From Gammaproteobacteria bacterium (GTDB taxonomy: Bacteria; Pseudomonadota; Gammaproteobacteria; Eutrophobiales; Eutrophobiaceae), in assembly GCA_018676275.1 (NCBI GenBank), contig JABHFC010000356.1:1-10753 (forward strand): 10,753 nucleotides of DNA, written 5' to 3'. Within the stretch, counting starts at the first letter, position 1, and the number at the start of each line of letters is the position of its first letter. Positions 1 through 6,949 of this stretch are shown here, piece after piece. The notes beneath the pieces are model-generated. The model had not been told where the DNA came from. It saw only the letters and a program-made list of their open reading frames with translations, and ran no database searches. Both the position numbers and the translations under genes were made by a program.

Positions 1-1584
1 TCAAGCGGGGAAATTCAACATTATCCCGTTGTTATTGTTGGTGGCGGCCCCATTGGGCTGTCAACAGCGATAAGTCTTGCTCAACGCGGGATCAAATCCA
101 TTGTGCTGGAAAAATATAATACTGTCAGTGATGGCTCGCGTGCGATTTGCTGGGCAAAAAGAACATTGGAAATCTTTGACCGTCTTGGTACTGGCGATCG
201 CATGGTGGAAAAAGGTGTCGTCTGGAACCAGGGCAAAGTTTATTTTGGTAAAGATCCAGAACCCATTTACGGCTTCGACCTTCTACAGGACAAAGAACAA
301 AAATACCCTGCCTTTATTAACCTGCAACAGTTTTACGCAGAAGAATATTTGATTGAACTCTTTCCGCAATATCCACAAACACAGATCCGTTGGCAGAATG
401 AAGTAGTCGATATTGATAATGGAAAAGACAAAGTCACTGCAACAGTTAAGACGCCAGACGGTAACTACAAGATTAGTGGTGACTATCTAATTGCAGCAGA
501 TGGACATCGCAGCCCGGTACGGACAATGATGGGTCTGGATTTTGAAGGTCGTATTTTTGAAGATCATTTCCTTATTGCCGATATCAAAATGAAAGCAGAC
601 TTTCCTGCCGTGCGTCGCTTCTGGTTCGACCCACCTTTCAATCCGGGACAGACTTCGTTGATCCATAAACAGGCTGATGATATCTGGCGTATAGATTTTC
701 AGATGGGTTGGGATATTGATAAAGAAGAAGTCATGAAGGAAGAAAATATCGATGCCAAGGTGCGGGCTTTTCTCGGTCCCGATATAGAGTTCGAATATGA
801 CTGGGTCAGTCTTTACACCTTTCAGTGCCGGCGTATGAAGAAGTTTGTACATAACAGAGTAATTTTCGCTGGTGACTCCGCACACCTTGTTTCTCCTTTT
901 GGCGCCCGCGGTGCTAATGGCGGTATGCAGGATGTCGATAACCTGGTCTGGAAACTGGATTTGGTACTCAGTGGCCATAGCTCGCCCGACTTTATTAACA
1001 CCTACGACGATGAACGTATTTATGGTGCTGATGAAAATATCACCAACTCATCCCGCAGCACTGATTTCATGACACCGAAAAGCGAGATTAGTCTCTCCTT
1101 CCGCGATGCGACACTGGAACTTGCCCGCGATTTTCCTTTTGCTCGTGGCGTGGTGAATCCTGGTCGCCTGTCTCTGCCCTGCACTCTGGATGGATCGCCA
1201 CTAAATACAGAAGATGAAGACGATTTTTCTGCAAAACAACGCCCCGGCAGCCCATGCCTGGATGCGCCGGTGATAATTGAAAATGAAGACGGCTGGTTAT
1301 TGAATCAACTAGGCGAACGTTTTGTCGGCCTGTATTTTGTGGATGCAGATAACCCCGCTCCGGATAAGTTACAGCATGAGAACCCGAATATAGTCATTGA
1401 AATTCTCTCAGTCGGTAAAGACAGTGCAAATATCATTGATAAAAACGGCCTGATTGAAAAACACTACGATGCAAAGCCAGGGACTTTCTATCTCATTCGT
1501 CCGGATCAACACATCGCTGCTCGCTGGCGGAGCTTTGATTCAAATAAAATCGAGAAAGCTCTGGCACGAGTTATCGGTAGCTAG
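1..1584 (+). CDS. FAD-dependent monooxygenase, class A (PheA/TfdB/MhpA type), 5'-truncated by window edge
   Basis: The reading frame is open from base 1 to the TAG at 1582-1584 (527 codons visible), so the start lies upstream. Visible residues 11-19 (VIVGGGPIG) are the GxGxxG FAD-ADP site after the first beta strand. A DG motif (AADGHR) lies near residues 165-170, and the GD motif that contacts the FAD ribityl chain (FAGDSAH) near 290. The C-terminus carries RPDQHIAARW, typical of the thioredoxin-like end of phenol-hydroxylase relatives. These signatures define NAD(P)H-dependent flavin hydroxylases that put oxygen on an aromatic or quinone ring; the substrate cannot be read from sequence. It resembles the monooxygenase at 6950-8644 throughout (GSRAI, STxFMTP, RDATL). 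In that paralogue the FAD site starts near residue 40, so about 25 residues are probably missing here. The next gene on this strand is behind its own riboswitch, so this one probably ends a separate transcript. Confidence 0.9.
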   Translation, partial: SSGEIQHYPVVIVGGGPIGLSTAISLAQRGIKSIVLEKYNTVSDGSRAICWAKRTLEIFDRLGTGDRMVEKGVVWNQGKVYFGKDPEPIYGFDLLQDKEQKYPAFINLQQFYAEEYLIELFPQYPQTQIRWQNEVVDIDNGKDKVTATVKTPDGNYKISGDYLIAADGHRSPVRTMMGLDFEGRIFEDHFLIADIKMKADFPAVRRFWFDPPFNPGQTSLIHKQADDIWRIDFQMGWDIDKEEVMKEENIDAKVRAFLGPDIEFEYDWVSLYTFQCRRMKKFVHNRVIFAGDSAHLVSPFGARGANGGMQDVDNLVWKLDLVLSGHSSPDFINTYDDERIYGADENITNSSRSTDFMTPKSEISLSFRDATLELARDFPFARGVVNPGRLSLPCTLDGSPLNTEDEDDFSAKQRPGSPCLDAPVIIENEDGWLLNQLGERFVGLYFVDADNPAPDKLQHENPNIVIEILSVGKDSANIIDKNGLIEKHYDAKPGTFYLIRPDQHIAARWRSFDSNKIEKALARVIGS

Positions 1585-1603
1585 ATTCGCTGTAAAAAAT
1601 AGC

Positions 1604-1633
1604 TCCACAAGAGTGATATATTTTTGCTAGACT
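1604..1633 (+). promoter_or_regulatory. Candidate sigma70 promoter for the thiamine cassette
   Basis: An extended -10 (TGcTAGACT, with TG at 1625-1626 and hexamer 1628-1633) is preceded at 18 bp by TCCACA (1604-1609), which matches the -35 consensus at four of six positions. Transcription would start near 1640, just before the TPP aptamer, which fits. Both hexamers are imperfect, so this rests mostly on position. Confidence 0.35.
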
Positions 1634-1657
1634 AAGCAGGTATTCCATCTATTGGAG

Positions 1658-1742
1658 TATTACCTAAGGGGCGGCCAAAAGGCCTGAGACATCGATTTGA
1701 TGAACCCTGGAACCTGATCCGGATAATGCCGGCGTAGGAATA
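1658..1742 (+). promoter_or_regulatory. TPP riboswitch (thi-box) aptamer
   Basis: All conserved blocks of the TPP aptamer are present in order. P1 is formed by 1658-1665 and 1736-1742 with one bulged A. The P2 left strand GGGG (1668-1671) pairs with ACCC (1704-1707). P3 is a short GGCC/GGCC stem (1673-1676 with 1681-1684) closed by AAAA. The UGAGA motif that reads the pyrimidine ring is at 1685-1689. An optional P3a hairpin CATC/GATG lies at 1690-1702. GAACCTGATC is followed by the P5 arm CCGG/CCGG (1719-1722 with 1729-1732) closed by ATAATG, then GCGTAGG. In Gram-negative bacteria this class usually turns genes off when TPP is bound. The next gene is a TonB-dependent receptor, so the regulated function is thiamine uptake. 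Confidence 0.95.
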
Positions 1743-1780
1743 GGACTCTGCTATAGTTTTTGTTCTCTCCACCGATCCGG

Positions 1781-1814
1781 GTCTCTAACTGGAGTCTGCC
1801 AAACTCCTGGAGAC
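1781..1814 (+). promoter_or_regulatory. Candidate ribosome-binding-site sequestor of the riboswitch
   Basis: Two nested stems can form just before the receptor start codon: GTCTC (1781-1785) with GAGAC (1810-1814), and inside it GGAGT (1791-1795) with ACTCC (1803-1807), loop of 7. The outer stem covers most of the Shine-Dalgarno GGAG (1809-1812), which lies 9 bases before the ATG at 1822. There is no T-run, so a translational rather than a transcriptional switch is more likely. Found by eye; not folded computationally. Confidence 0.5.
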
Positions 1815-1821
1815 TTAAAAT

Positions 1822-3930
1822 ATGTTCAGTCGTTTTAATTGTGCCTTGCTGCTTATTGTCAGCCTATGCACAAGCACCATCCTTTCAGCAAACGATGTTC
1901 TGGAAGAAATTGTCGTAACTGCAGGCTTTCGTGACACAGAACTTATGAAAAGTGCCGGAAGTATCAGCGTGCTTGATGAGCAGCTTATTAAAGATCGGGC
2001 GGCACGCCATTTCGATGAAACCATTAACACCCTGCCAAATGTGAATTTCTCCGTTGGTGGCACTCGCGCCCGCTTTGTCCAGATCCGCGGTGTCGGTGAT
2101 CTGGAACAGTTTGTTGATCCGAAGCATTTCCCTTCCGTCGGTATTACTATTGATGATGTCGAAGTCGGCACAACGGCCACCGGTGCCGTGCTGATGGATA
2201 TAGACCAGATTGAATTATTGCGCGGTCCCCAGGGGACGAAATTTGGTGCCAATGCACTGGCCGGCATAATTAATATTCGTACTCAACAACCTGCCGACAC
2301 TTTTAGCGGCCACATCGAAACCGGTTACGGCAATTTCGATAGCTGGCATATTGGTGCAACTCTTAGCGGCCCTTTGTCCGACTCAGTTCAGGGTCGTATT
2401 GCTGTTCAGCAAAATAAAAGTGATGGTTATTATAAAAATGAATTCCTTGGTCGTGATGACAATAATGAACGTGATGAGTTATCAGTACGCGCTAAATTAC
2501 GCTGGTCAGCAGACAATGGAGCTGAAGTAAATCTGACTGCTTCATATGCAGATCTGGACGGAGGCTACGATGCCTTCTCGCTTGATAATGTCCGTAGCAC
2601 CCTTTCTGATAATCCAGGCAATGATAAACAGGAAACTACAGCTCTGGCAATGAAAGCCAGTATGCCTGTTCTCGAGGGAATAACGCTTGAAGGTGTTTTC
2701 AGCTGGCGCGACAGTGACGAGGATTATGCCTTTGATGAGGACTGGGTATTCTCCGGTTTTTGTGATGGTGTTCGTTGTGACCCATTGTTTGAGTTTTCCA
2801 GTACTGATGAACTGTTGCGTTCTAGCGATGTATATTCTATTGATGTCCGACTTAAATCCGATCCAGCGCGTCTCGCCTGGGTAGCTGGCATTTATGCGCA
2901 AAAACGCAATGAAGATCTGCAACGTCAGCACTTCGGTCCGTTTAGCAGTGACTATGAAACGGAACGTTATGCAATTTACGGGGAATTAGTATTTGAACTG
3001 GCGGACAATTTGAATCTCACCGCGGGTCTGCGTTACGAACACTTTGAAGACAAATATAATGATAGTAATACATTAATAACCGACTCCACTGACAACTACT
3101 GGAGTGGCAAATTAAGTCTGGAATACCTGGCTGGTGAGAATACTTTGTTATACGGCACGCTCTCCCGTTCGGTAAAACCCGGTGGTGTGAATACTGAAAC
3201 CAGTTCTAGTTTTCCCTTTATTACTGCATCCTTTCAGCCCTTCCTGCTATCGCGACAGCAGTTCTCTGCTGAAACCCTGTTCAACAAGGAAGTCGGTATT
3301 AAGGCGCGTTACCTCAATGATAAGTTGGCATTAAGACTAAGCCTGTTTCATATGGATAGAAGCAATGCCCAACTTGAAAGCTTTGTATGGGATGCCAACA
3401 CCTTCATCTTTACCGGGTTTCTTGATAGCACTAGCGATGCAGAAAATTATGGTGCGGAGCTGGAAGTGACTTACCAGGCAAATGATCAAATCGAATTGTT
3501 TGCCAATATTGGCTACCTGGAAACCAGCGTTGATGAGCTAACCATCTTTGATTTAGATACTTCTCAATTTATTACGCGTTCAAACCGAGAACAAACAAAA
3601 GCACCAAACTGGCAATACAATCTCGGCCTTAACCTGGATCTTAGTGAGAAGCTGCACGGACGTTTTGAAATTGAAGGCCGTGATAAAAGTTTCTTTGGTT
3701 ATTATCACAATGGACAAATAGGTAGCTACACTCTTGCTCATGCCAGTCTTACTTATCAAATCGGTGATTTTAATATTCAGGCCTGGGTGCGAAATTTGTT
3801 TGACGATGACTACCAGGTACATGGATTGTACTTCGCCAATGATCCTCGTGACGGATTTGCAGTTAATCGCTCCTACTATCAGTTTGGCGAGCCACGAGTT
3901 TATGGTATGAATGTGAGTTATAACTTTTAA
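1822..3930 (+). CDS. TonB-dependent outer-membrane receptor, probably for thiamine or its phosphates/precursors
   Basis: The 702-residue protein begins with a Sec signal peptide (hydrophobic residues 8-20, cleavage near SA/ND at 23). A TonB box follows (EEIVVTA, about residues 28-34). The plug domain carries the usual IRGVGD and LRGPQGTKFGANALAGIINI stretches near 85-155. The rest alternates short amphipathic strands as in a 22-strand barrel and ends in the aromatic C-terminal signature (VSYNF). Length is normal for the family. It should move its ligand across the outer membrane using TonB-ExbBD energy. Ligand assignment is inference from the TPP riboswitch directly upstream and the YkoF-like, PnuT-like and kinase genes downstream; the sequence alone could fit other ligands. 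The ATG at 1822 is supported by the CTGGAG Shine-Dalgarno and by the signal peptide starting there. Confidence 0.92.
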   Translation: MFSRFNCALLLIVSLCTSTILSANDVLEEIVVTAGFRDTELMKSAGSISVLDEQLIKDRAARHFDETINTLPNVNFSVGGTRARFVQIRGVGDLEQFVDPKHFPSVGITIDDVEVGTTATGAVLMDIDQIELLRGPQGTKFGANALAGIINIRTQQPADTFSGHIETGYGNFDSWHIGATLSGPLSDSVQGRIAVQQNKSDGYYKNEFLGRDDNNERDELSVRAKLRWSADNGAEVNLTASYADLDGGYDAFSLDNVRSTLSDNPGNDKQETTALAMKASMPVLEGITLEGVFSWRDSDEDYAFDEDWVFSGFCDGVRCDPLFEFSSTDELLRSSDVYSIDVRLKSDPARLAWVAGIYAQKRNEDLQRQHFGPFSSDYETERYAIYGELVFELADNLNLTAGLRYEHFEDKYNDSNTLITDSTDNYWSGKLSLEYLAGENTLLYGTLSRSVKPGGVNTETSSSFPFITASFQPFLLSRQQFSAETLFNKEVGIKARYLNDKLALRLSLFHMDRSNAQLESFVWDANTFIFTGFLDSTSDAENYGAELEVTYQANDQIELFANIGYLETSVDELTIFDLDTSQFITRSNREQTKAPNWQYNLGLNLDLSEKLHGRFEIEGRDKSFFGYYHNGQIGSYTLAHASLTYQIGDFNIQAWVRNLFDDDYQVHGLYFANDPRDGFAVNRSYYQFGEPRVYGMNVSYNF

Positions 3931-3938
3931 TTTCTTTT

Positions 3939-3966
3939 CGTCATCCCCGCGACGGCGGGAATGACG
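3939..3966 (+). repeat. REP-like palindrome between receptor gene and downstream thiamine genes
   Basis: Arms of 12 bases (3939-3950 and 3955-3966) pair at 11 of 12 positions around a GACG loop, with outer ends CGTCAT and ATGACG. This is the common form of short GC-rich hairpin repeats scattered between gammaproteobacterial genes. It lies 8 bases after the receptor stop codon and 31 bases before the next start. No T-run follows, so it is a poor intrinsic terminator; it may stabilise the upstream mRNA or damp downstream expression. Confidence 0.8.
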
Positions 3967-3997
3967 GGACAAAGTGAATACTATTGGGGTTAATAAT

Positions 3998-4246
3998 ATG
4001 AAACTAACAGCAGAAATCAGCATGTACCCTCTACGCGAGGATTTTATTCCACCGATAGATGCAGTGATTGCTAAATTGAATAGCTTCGCTGATATGAAGG
4101 TTAATACCTTTGCCACAGCCACGACTCTGATAGGAGACTATGATTATGTGATGGCTGCGATAAAAGAAACCCTTGCCTGGAGCTACAATGAGTTTGGTAC
4201 CGCTGTATTCGTTACCAAATTGATTCCGGGCTACGACCCTTCTTAA
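3998..4246 (+). CDS. Single-domain YkoF/Thiamine_BP-like (DUF77-type) protein
   Basis: An 82-residue protein beginning MKLTAEISMYPL, the characteristic first strand of the Thiamine_BP/YkoF fold. A helix follows (about 16-31), then NTFATATTLIGDYDYVMAAIKETLAWSYNEF, matching the second strand and helix of this ferredoxin-like family. Bacillus YkoF binds thiamine and its pyrimidine half and has two tandem domains. This protein has one, as do MTH1187-type members, so it probably oligomerises. There is no signal peptide, so it should be cytoplasmic, perhaps binding incoming thiamine. The frame can be extended upstream to a GTG at 3974, but the ATG at 3998 has TGGGGT upstream and matches the family N-terminus. 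Its stop overlaps the next start as TAATG, so the two genes are translationally coupled. Confidence 0.82.
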   Translation: MKLTAEISMYPLREDFIPPIDAVIAKLNSFADMKVNTFATATTLIGDYDYVMAAIKETLAWSYNEFGTAVFVTKLIPGYDPS

Positions 4247-4866
4247 TGCAGGAAATCTCTCAATTCCTTTTATCGCTGTTAAACGGCTTAAGTGGCTGGG
4301 AAGCCTGTGCAGTGGTATTGGCAATTGCCTATTTGTTACTGGCAGCAAAAGAGAGTATCTATTGTTGGTATTGCGCCCTGGTTAGTACGGCTATTTTCAC
4401 TTTCCTGTTTTGGGATGTCAGCTTACTAATGGAATCGGCCCTCAATGTTTATTACATGATCATGGCTGTCTATGGTTGGCATCAATGGAGATACGGCGGA
4501 AAGGAACATAGCGGTATACCTATACGGGCATTGGATAGTAAACAACATCTGCTAATAATTGGCGCAGTAATCATAATTAGTCTTATATCCGGTTTACTCC
4601 TCAGTCAATATACAAATGCTGCCTGGCCCTATGTTGATTCATTTACCACCTGGGGCAGTGTCATCACTACTGTCATGGTGGCGAAAAAAGTATTGGAGAA
4701 CTGGCTCTATTGGCTGGTCATCGACAGCGTTTCAATTCCACTTTACATAGACAGGGGCCTCTACCTTACTGCCATTTTATTTATGGTTTATATTGTTATT
4801 GTCGTTGTTGGTTACCTGAGCTGGCGTCAACGCTATAACTCACAACAGTCTCTTGCCAATGCCTGA
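4246..4866 (+). CDS. pnuT: PnuC-family inner-membrane transporter, PnuT (thiamine) type
   Basis: A 206-residue, strongly hydrophobic protein with about seven membrane segments (clear ones near 20-36, 40-56, 103-121, 131-147 and 172-193). Two stretches are diagnostic of the PnuC fold: NVYYMIMAVYGWHQWR near 66-81, and a Trp/Thr-rich segment near 134-165 with TTWGSVITTVMVAKK and ENWLYWLVID. PnuC carries nicotinamide riboside; relatives under TPP riboswitches are called PnuT and carry thiamine by facilitated diffusion, pulled by phosphorylation inside the cell. Riboswitch control and the adjoining kinase favour PnuT here; the substrate itself is inferred. The start ATG overlaps the preceding stop by one base, and the end overlaps the kinase start by 8 bases. 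Confidence 0.88.
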   Translation: MQEISQFLLSLLNGLSGWEACAVVLAIAYLLLAAKESIYCWYCALVSTAIFTFLFWDVSLLMESALNVYYMIMAVYGWHQWRYGGKEHSGIPIRALDSKQHLLIIGAVIIISLISGLLLSQYTNAAWPYVDSFTTWGSVITTVMVAKKVLENWLYWLVIDSVSIPLYIDRGLYLTAILFMVYIVIVVVGYLSWRQRYNSQQSLANA

Positions 4867-5626
4867 AGATCCGCTACACGGCTGGACCGACTGGGGCTCA
4901 CCATTTCAATCGCTACGCCTGCTTGAAAAACTGGATGCAGGACTGACTAATCAGAACTATCTTATTGAAGCCGATGGGCGCAAATGTGTACTACGCATTA
5001 ATGCGCCTTACAGCTTGGCACTTGGGATCGATCGTAGTAGAGAAAAGCTTATCCTGGAAAAAGCGAGCGCCAGCGGACTGGCACCAGATATACTATTTTG
5101 TTCGCCTGAACATGGTGTATTAATTACATATTTTATTGACGGTCAGCACTGGCATGCGTCTGATCTTGATGACGCGGATAAATTATCGCTTCTGACTACT
5201 GCTATAAACCAGATTCATAATCTGAATGTTGAAACTAAAAAATTTGACTATCAAAAACATGAGCAGAATTACTGGCAACAATTGCAGGATAAAGCTGTTT
5301 CCATTCCTGATGAGTTATATAGACAACGAGATAGTGTTCTTGGATTTATAGAAAAAATTCCTGTGACAGCTACGATCTGTCATCACGATCTAAATCCTGG
5401 CAATATTATTATTCAGTCAGACAAGATCTATTTTCTCGATTGGGAATATGCCGCACCTGCATGGCCTGCATTTGATTTCGCTGCACTGTCAGTGGAGTGG
5501 GCTATCCCTGTTGAGCAATTACCTTTACCAGCTCATATTAGTGTTGATGATGTCCTACAGGCCACAGAGTTTTATATTTATCTTTGTAACTTGTGGTCGG
5601 CGCTACAAAAGGAAAATAACAGTTAG
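4859..5626 (+). CDS. ChoK/APH-fold kinase, probable thiamine kinase (ThiK-like)
   Basis: A 255-residue phosphotransferase of the choline/aminoglycoside kinase fold. GLTNQNYLIE (residues 28-37) is the nucleotide-binding loop and CVLRIN (43-48) the following strand. HHDLNPGNII (175-184) is the Brenner motif with catalytic D177 and N182, and FLDWEYA (192-198) supplies the metal-binding D194. Length is close to E. coli ThiK. Context suggests it turns thiamine into thiamine monophosphate at the exit of the PnuT-like carrier, trapping it in the cell; ThiL, not in this window, would be needed to make TPP. Choline or another small alcohol cannot be excluded from sequence alone. The ATG at 4859 is preferred over a TTG at 4853. 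Neither has a strong Shine-Dalgarno, so translation probably depends on re-initiation from pnuT, which it overlaps. It ends 19 bases before the convergent trxB. Confidence 0.85.
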   Translation: MPEDPLHGWTDWGSPFQSLRLLEKLDAGLTNQNYLIEADGRKCVLRINAPYSLALGIDRSREKLILEKASASGLAPDILFCSPEHGVLITYFIDGQHWHASDLDDADKLSLLTTAINQIHNLNVETKKFDYQKHEQNYWQQLQDKAVSIPDELYRQRDSVLGFIEKIPVTATICHHDLNPGNIIIQSDKIYFLDWEYAAPAWPAFDFAALSVEWAIPVEQLPLPAHISVDDVLQATEFYIYLCNLWSALQKENNS

Positions 5627-5645
5627 AGCTTCAACACTTTTGGCA

Positions 5646-6593
5646 TTAATGTGATTCTTCCAGGAATTTCTTTGCATCAAGTGCTGCCATACAACCAGTA
5701 CCGGCAGAAGTCACTGCCTGGCGATAGATAGGATCGGATACGTCACCTGCAGCAAAGACACCCTCCACACTGGTTTGTGTTGCCAGACCGTTACTACCGG
5801 TCTTTACCTTGATATAGCCATCCTTCATCTCCAGTTGTCCTTCAAAAATACCGGTATTAGGTTTATGGCCGATAGCAATGAAAAGACCATGCACATCGAT
5901 CTCCTCTGTTTCATCTGTCTTTACATTCTTGATTCGCACGCCATTAACACCTGTTTCATCACCAAGCACTTCATCCAGTACATGATCCCAGGCGATGCTG
6001 ACATTACCATCATCGCCGGTTTTACCAATTAACTGATCACTCAAAATCTTTTCTGAACGGAATTGATCACGCCGGTGAATTACGGTGACGTGTGATGCGA
6101 GATTAGCAAGATACAAGGCTTCTTCGACAGCGGTATTGCCACCGCCAACAACGGCTACTGCCTTGCCTTTATAAAAGAACCCATCACAGGTAGCGCAGGC
6201 AGACACACCTTTACCTTTAAATGCATCTTCCGAGGGCAGCCCAAGGTACATGGCCGAAGCACCAGTTCCGATGATCAATGCATCACAAGAGTACTCACCA
6301 TCGTCTCCAGTCAGCGTAAAAGGCCGTTTACTCAGGTCGACAGCGTTAATAGTGTCGTAAATGAGCTCCGTGCCGAAACGTTCTGCATGTTGTTGCATGC
6401 GCACCATCAGATCAGGTCCCTGAACGCCTTCATTATCGCCGGGCCAGTTATCAACATCCGTAGTGGTGGTCATTTGTCCGCCTACTTCAATACCAGTAAT
6501 GATAACCGGCTCCAGACCCGCACGGGCAGCATAAACGGCGGCAGTATAGCCAGCCGGACCTGACCCAAGAATTAGTAATTTATGATGATTCAA
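5646..6593 (-). CDS. trxB: Thioredoxin reductase (NADPH)
   Basis: A 315-residue protein of full family length. It has the N-terminal FAD site LGSGPAG (9-15), the redox-active disulfide CATC (133-136) in SACATCDGFF, the NADPH site VVGGGNTA (148-155) followed by an HRRDQFRSEK stretch that fits the 2'-phosphate, and the C-terminal FAD block GVFAAGDVSD with the YRQAVTSAGTGCMAA helix. It uses NADPH to reduce thioredoxin in the cytoplasm. The start is TTG at 6591-6593. Reading upstream in frame there is no ATG or GTG before a TAG at 6624-6626, and the first internal Met falls after the FAD motif. A GAGGA Shine-Dalgarno (6601-6605) lies 7 bases before the TTG. The gene has its own promoter and appears unrelated to its neighbours. 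Confidence 0.97.
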   Translation of the reverse strand: MNHHKLLILGSGPAGYTAAVYAARAGLEPVIITGIEVGGQMTTTTDVDNWPGDNEGVQGPDLMVRMQQHAERFGTELIYDTINAVDLSKRPFTLTGDDGEYSCDALIIGTGASAMYLGLPSEDAFKGKGVSACATCDGFFYKGKAVAVVGGGNTAVEEALYLANLASHVTVIHRRDQFRSEKILSDQLIGKTGDDGNVSIAWDHVLDEVLGDETGVNGVRIKNVKTDETEEIDVHGLFIAIGHKPNTGIFEGQLEMKDGYIKVKTGSNGLATQTSVEGVFAAGDVSDPIYRQAVTSAGTGCMAALDAKKFLEESH

Positions 6594-6600
6594 GACCTTA

Positions 6601-6605
6601 TCCTC
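6601..6605 (-). promoter_or_regulatory. Shine-Dalgarno supporting the TTG start of trxB
   Basis: On the minus strand GAGGA lies 7 bases before TTG (6593-6591). A second purine run, AAGG at 6596-6599, is too close to serve. This site, plus the absence of an in-frame ATG, decides the start. Confidence 0.7.
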
Positions 6606-6625
6606 TGTTCTATTGTTTTTGCGCT

Positions 6626-6634
6626 ATTGTAGCA
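6626..6634 (-). promoter_or_regulatory. Extended -10 promoter of trxB
   Basis: Minus-strand TGCTACAAT joins the extended TGn (6634-6632) to TACAAT (6631-6626), five of six to consensus. No good -35 is seen at 16-18 bp, which is tolerated by extended -10 promoters. Transcription would start near 6619, giving a leader of about 26 bases. Confidence 0.55.
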
Positions 6635-6746
6635 AACTCCCCAAAGGGAAGCTGTGCTGGAATATTAAAATCAAGCGATTGAGACAGGAATCTTAATCGG
6701 CGGGAGTATCAGGGCTTATTAGGCAGAGTCCTGCTACGTATGGAAC

Positions 6747-6935
6747 TTACAAATCTTTTAACGCATCCTGCATAGCCTGCAAGACGATGTCCTTGTCATT
6801 CAAATTAGCGCTTAATATTAATGCCAGTTTAGTCAGATAGAGGGAGTGTTTACCCTCTCCCGCCTGGTCAATACTATCGGCCAGGGTATCGTAGATTTGC
6901 TCCAGATCTTCTACTGCAATTTCCTGCTTATTCAT
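6747..6935 (-). CDS. Small DUF2783-family protein
   Basis: A 62-residue acidic protein (MNKQEIAVEDLEQIYDTLAD...). The pattern DLEQIYDTLADSIDQAGEGKHSLYLTKLALILSANL matches DUF2783 as I know it: a short, all-helical family that occurs beside FAD monooxygenases. Here it starts 14 bases after the stop of the FAD monooxygenase, with a GGGAG Shine-Dalgarno 6 bases before its ATG, so it is co-transcribed. No catalytic residues or membrane segments are visible. A subunit or stabiliser of the oxygenase is a reasonable guess only. It is the last gene of its operon. The stretch from 6594 to 6746 beyond it holds the trxB promoter but no clear terminator for this operon. Confidence 0.8.
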   Translation of the reverse strand: MNKQEIAVEDLEQIYDTLADSIDQAGEGKHSLYLTKLALILSANLNDKDIVLQAMQDALKDL

Positions 6936-6949
6936 AATTAACTCCCGCC

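Noticed and set aside
487..978. 163-codon minus-strand open frame
   Set aside because: Lies wholly inside the first FAD monooxygenase, whose motifs are clear on the plus strand; composition is unlike a real protein.
1742..1751. Ten-base match AGGACTCTGC between the riboswitch leader and the minus strand near 6722-6731
   Set aside because: No extended similarity on either side; a chance match at this length is plausible.
1815..2267. 150-codon minus-strand open frame over the receptor start
   Set aside because: Opposite to a well-supported signal peptide and plug domain; Ser/Thr/Pro-rich shadow translation.
3939..3966. Hairpin as an intrinsic terminator after the receptor gene
   Set aside because: No T-run follows on the plus strand, and the next genes belong to the same pathway; treated as a REP-like repeat instead.
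3580..4122. 180-codon minus-strand open frame across the receptor end and YkoF-like gene
   Set aside because: Covers two recognisable plus-strand genes and the hairpin repeat; no family resemblance.
6723..6734. GCAG/CTGC hairpin behind the DUF2783 gene
   Set aside because: Only four base pairs and no T-run on the minus strand, so not called a terminator.
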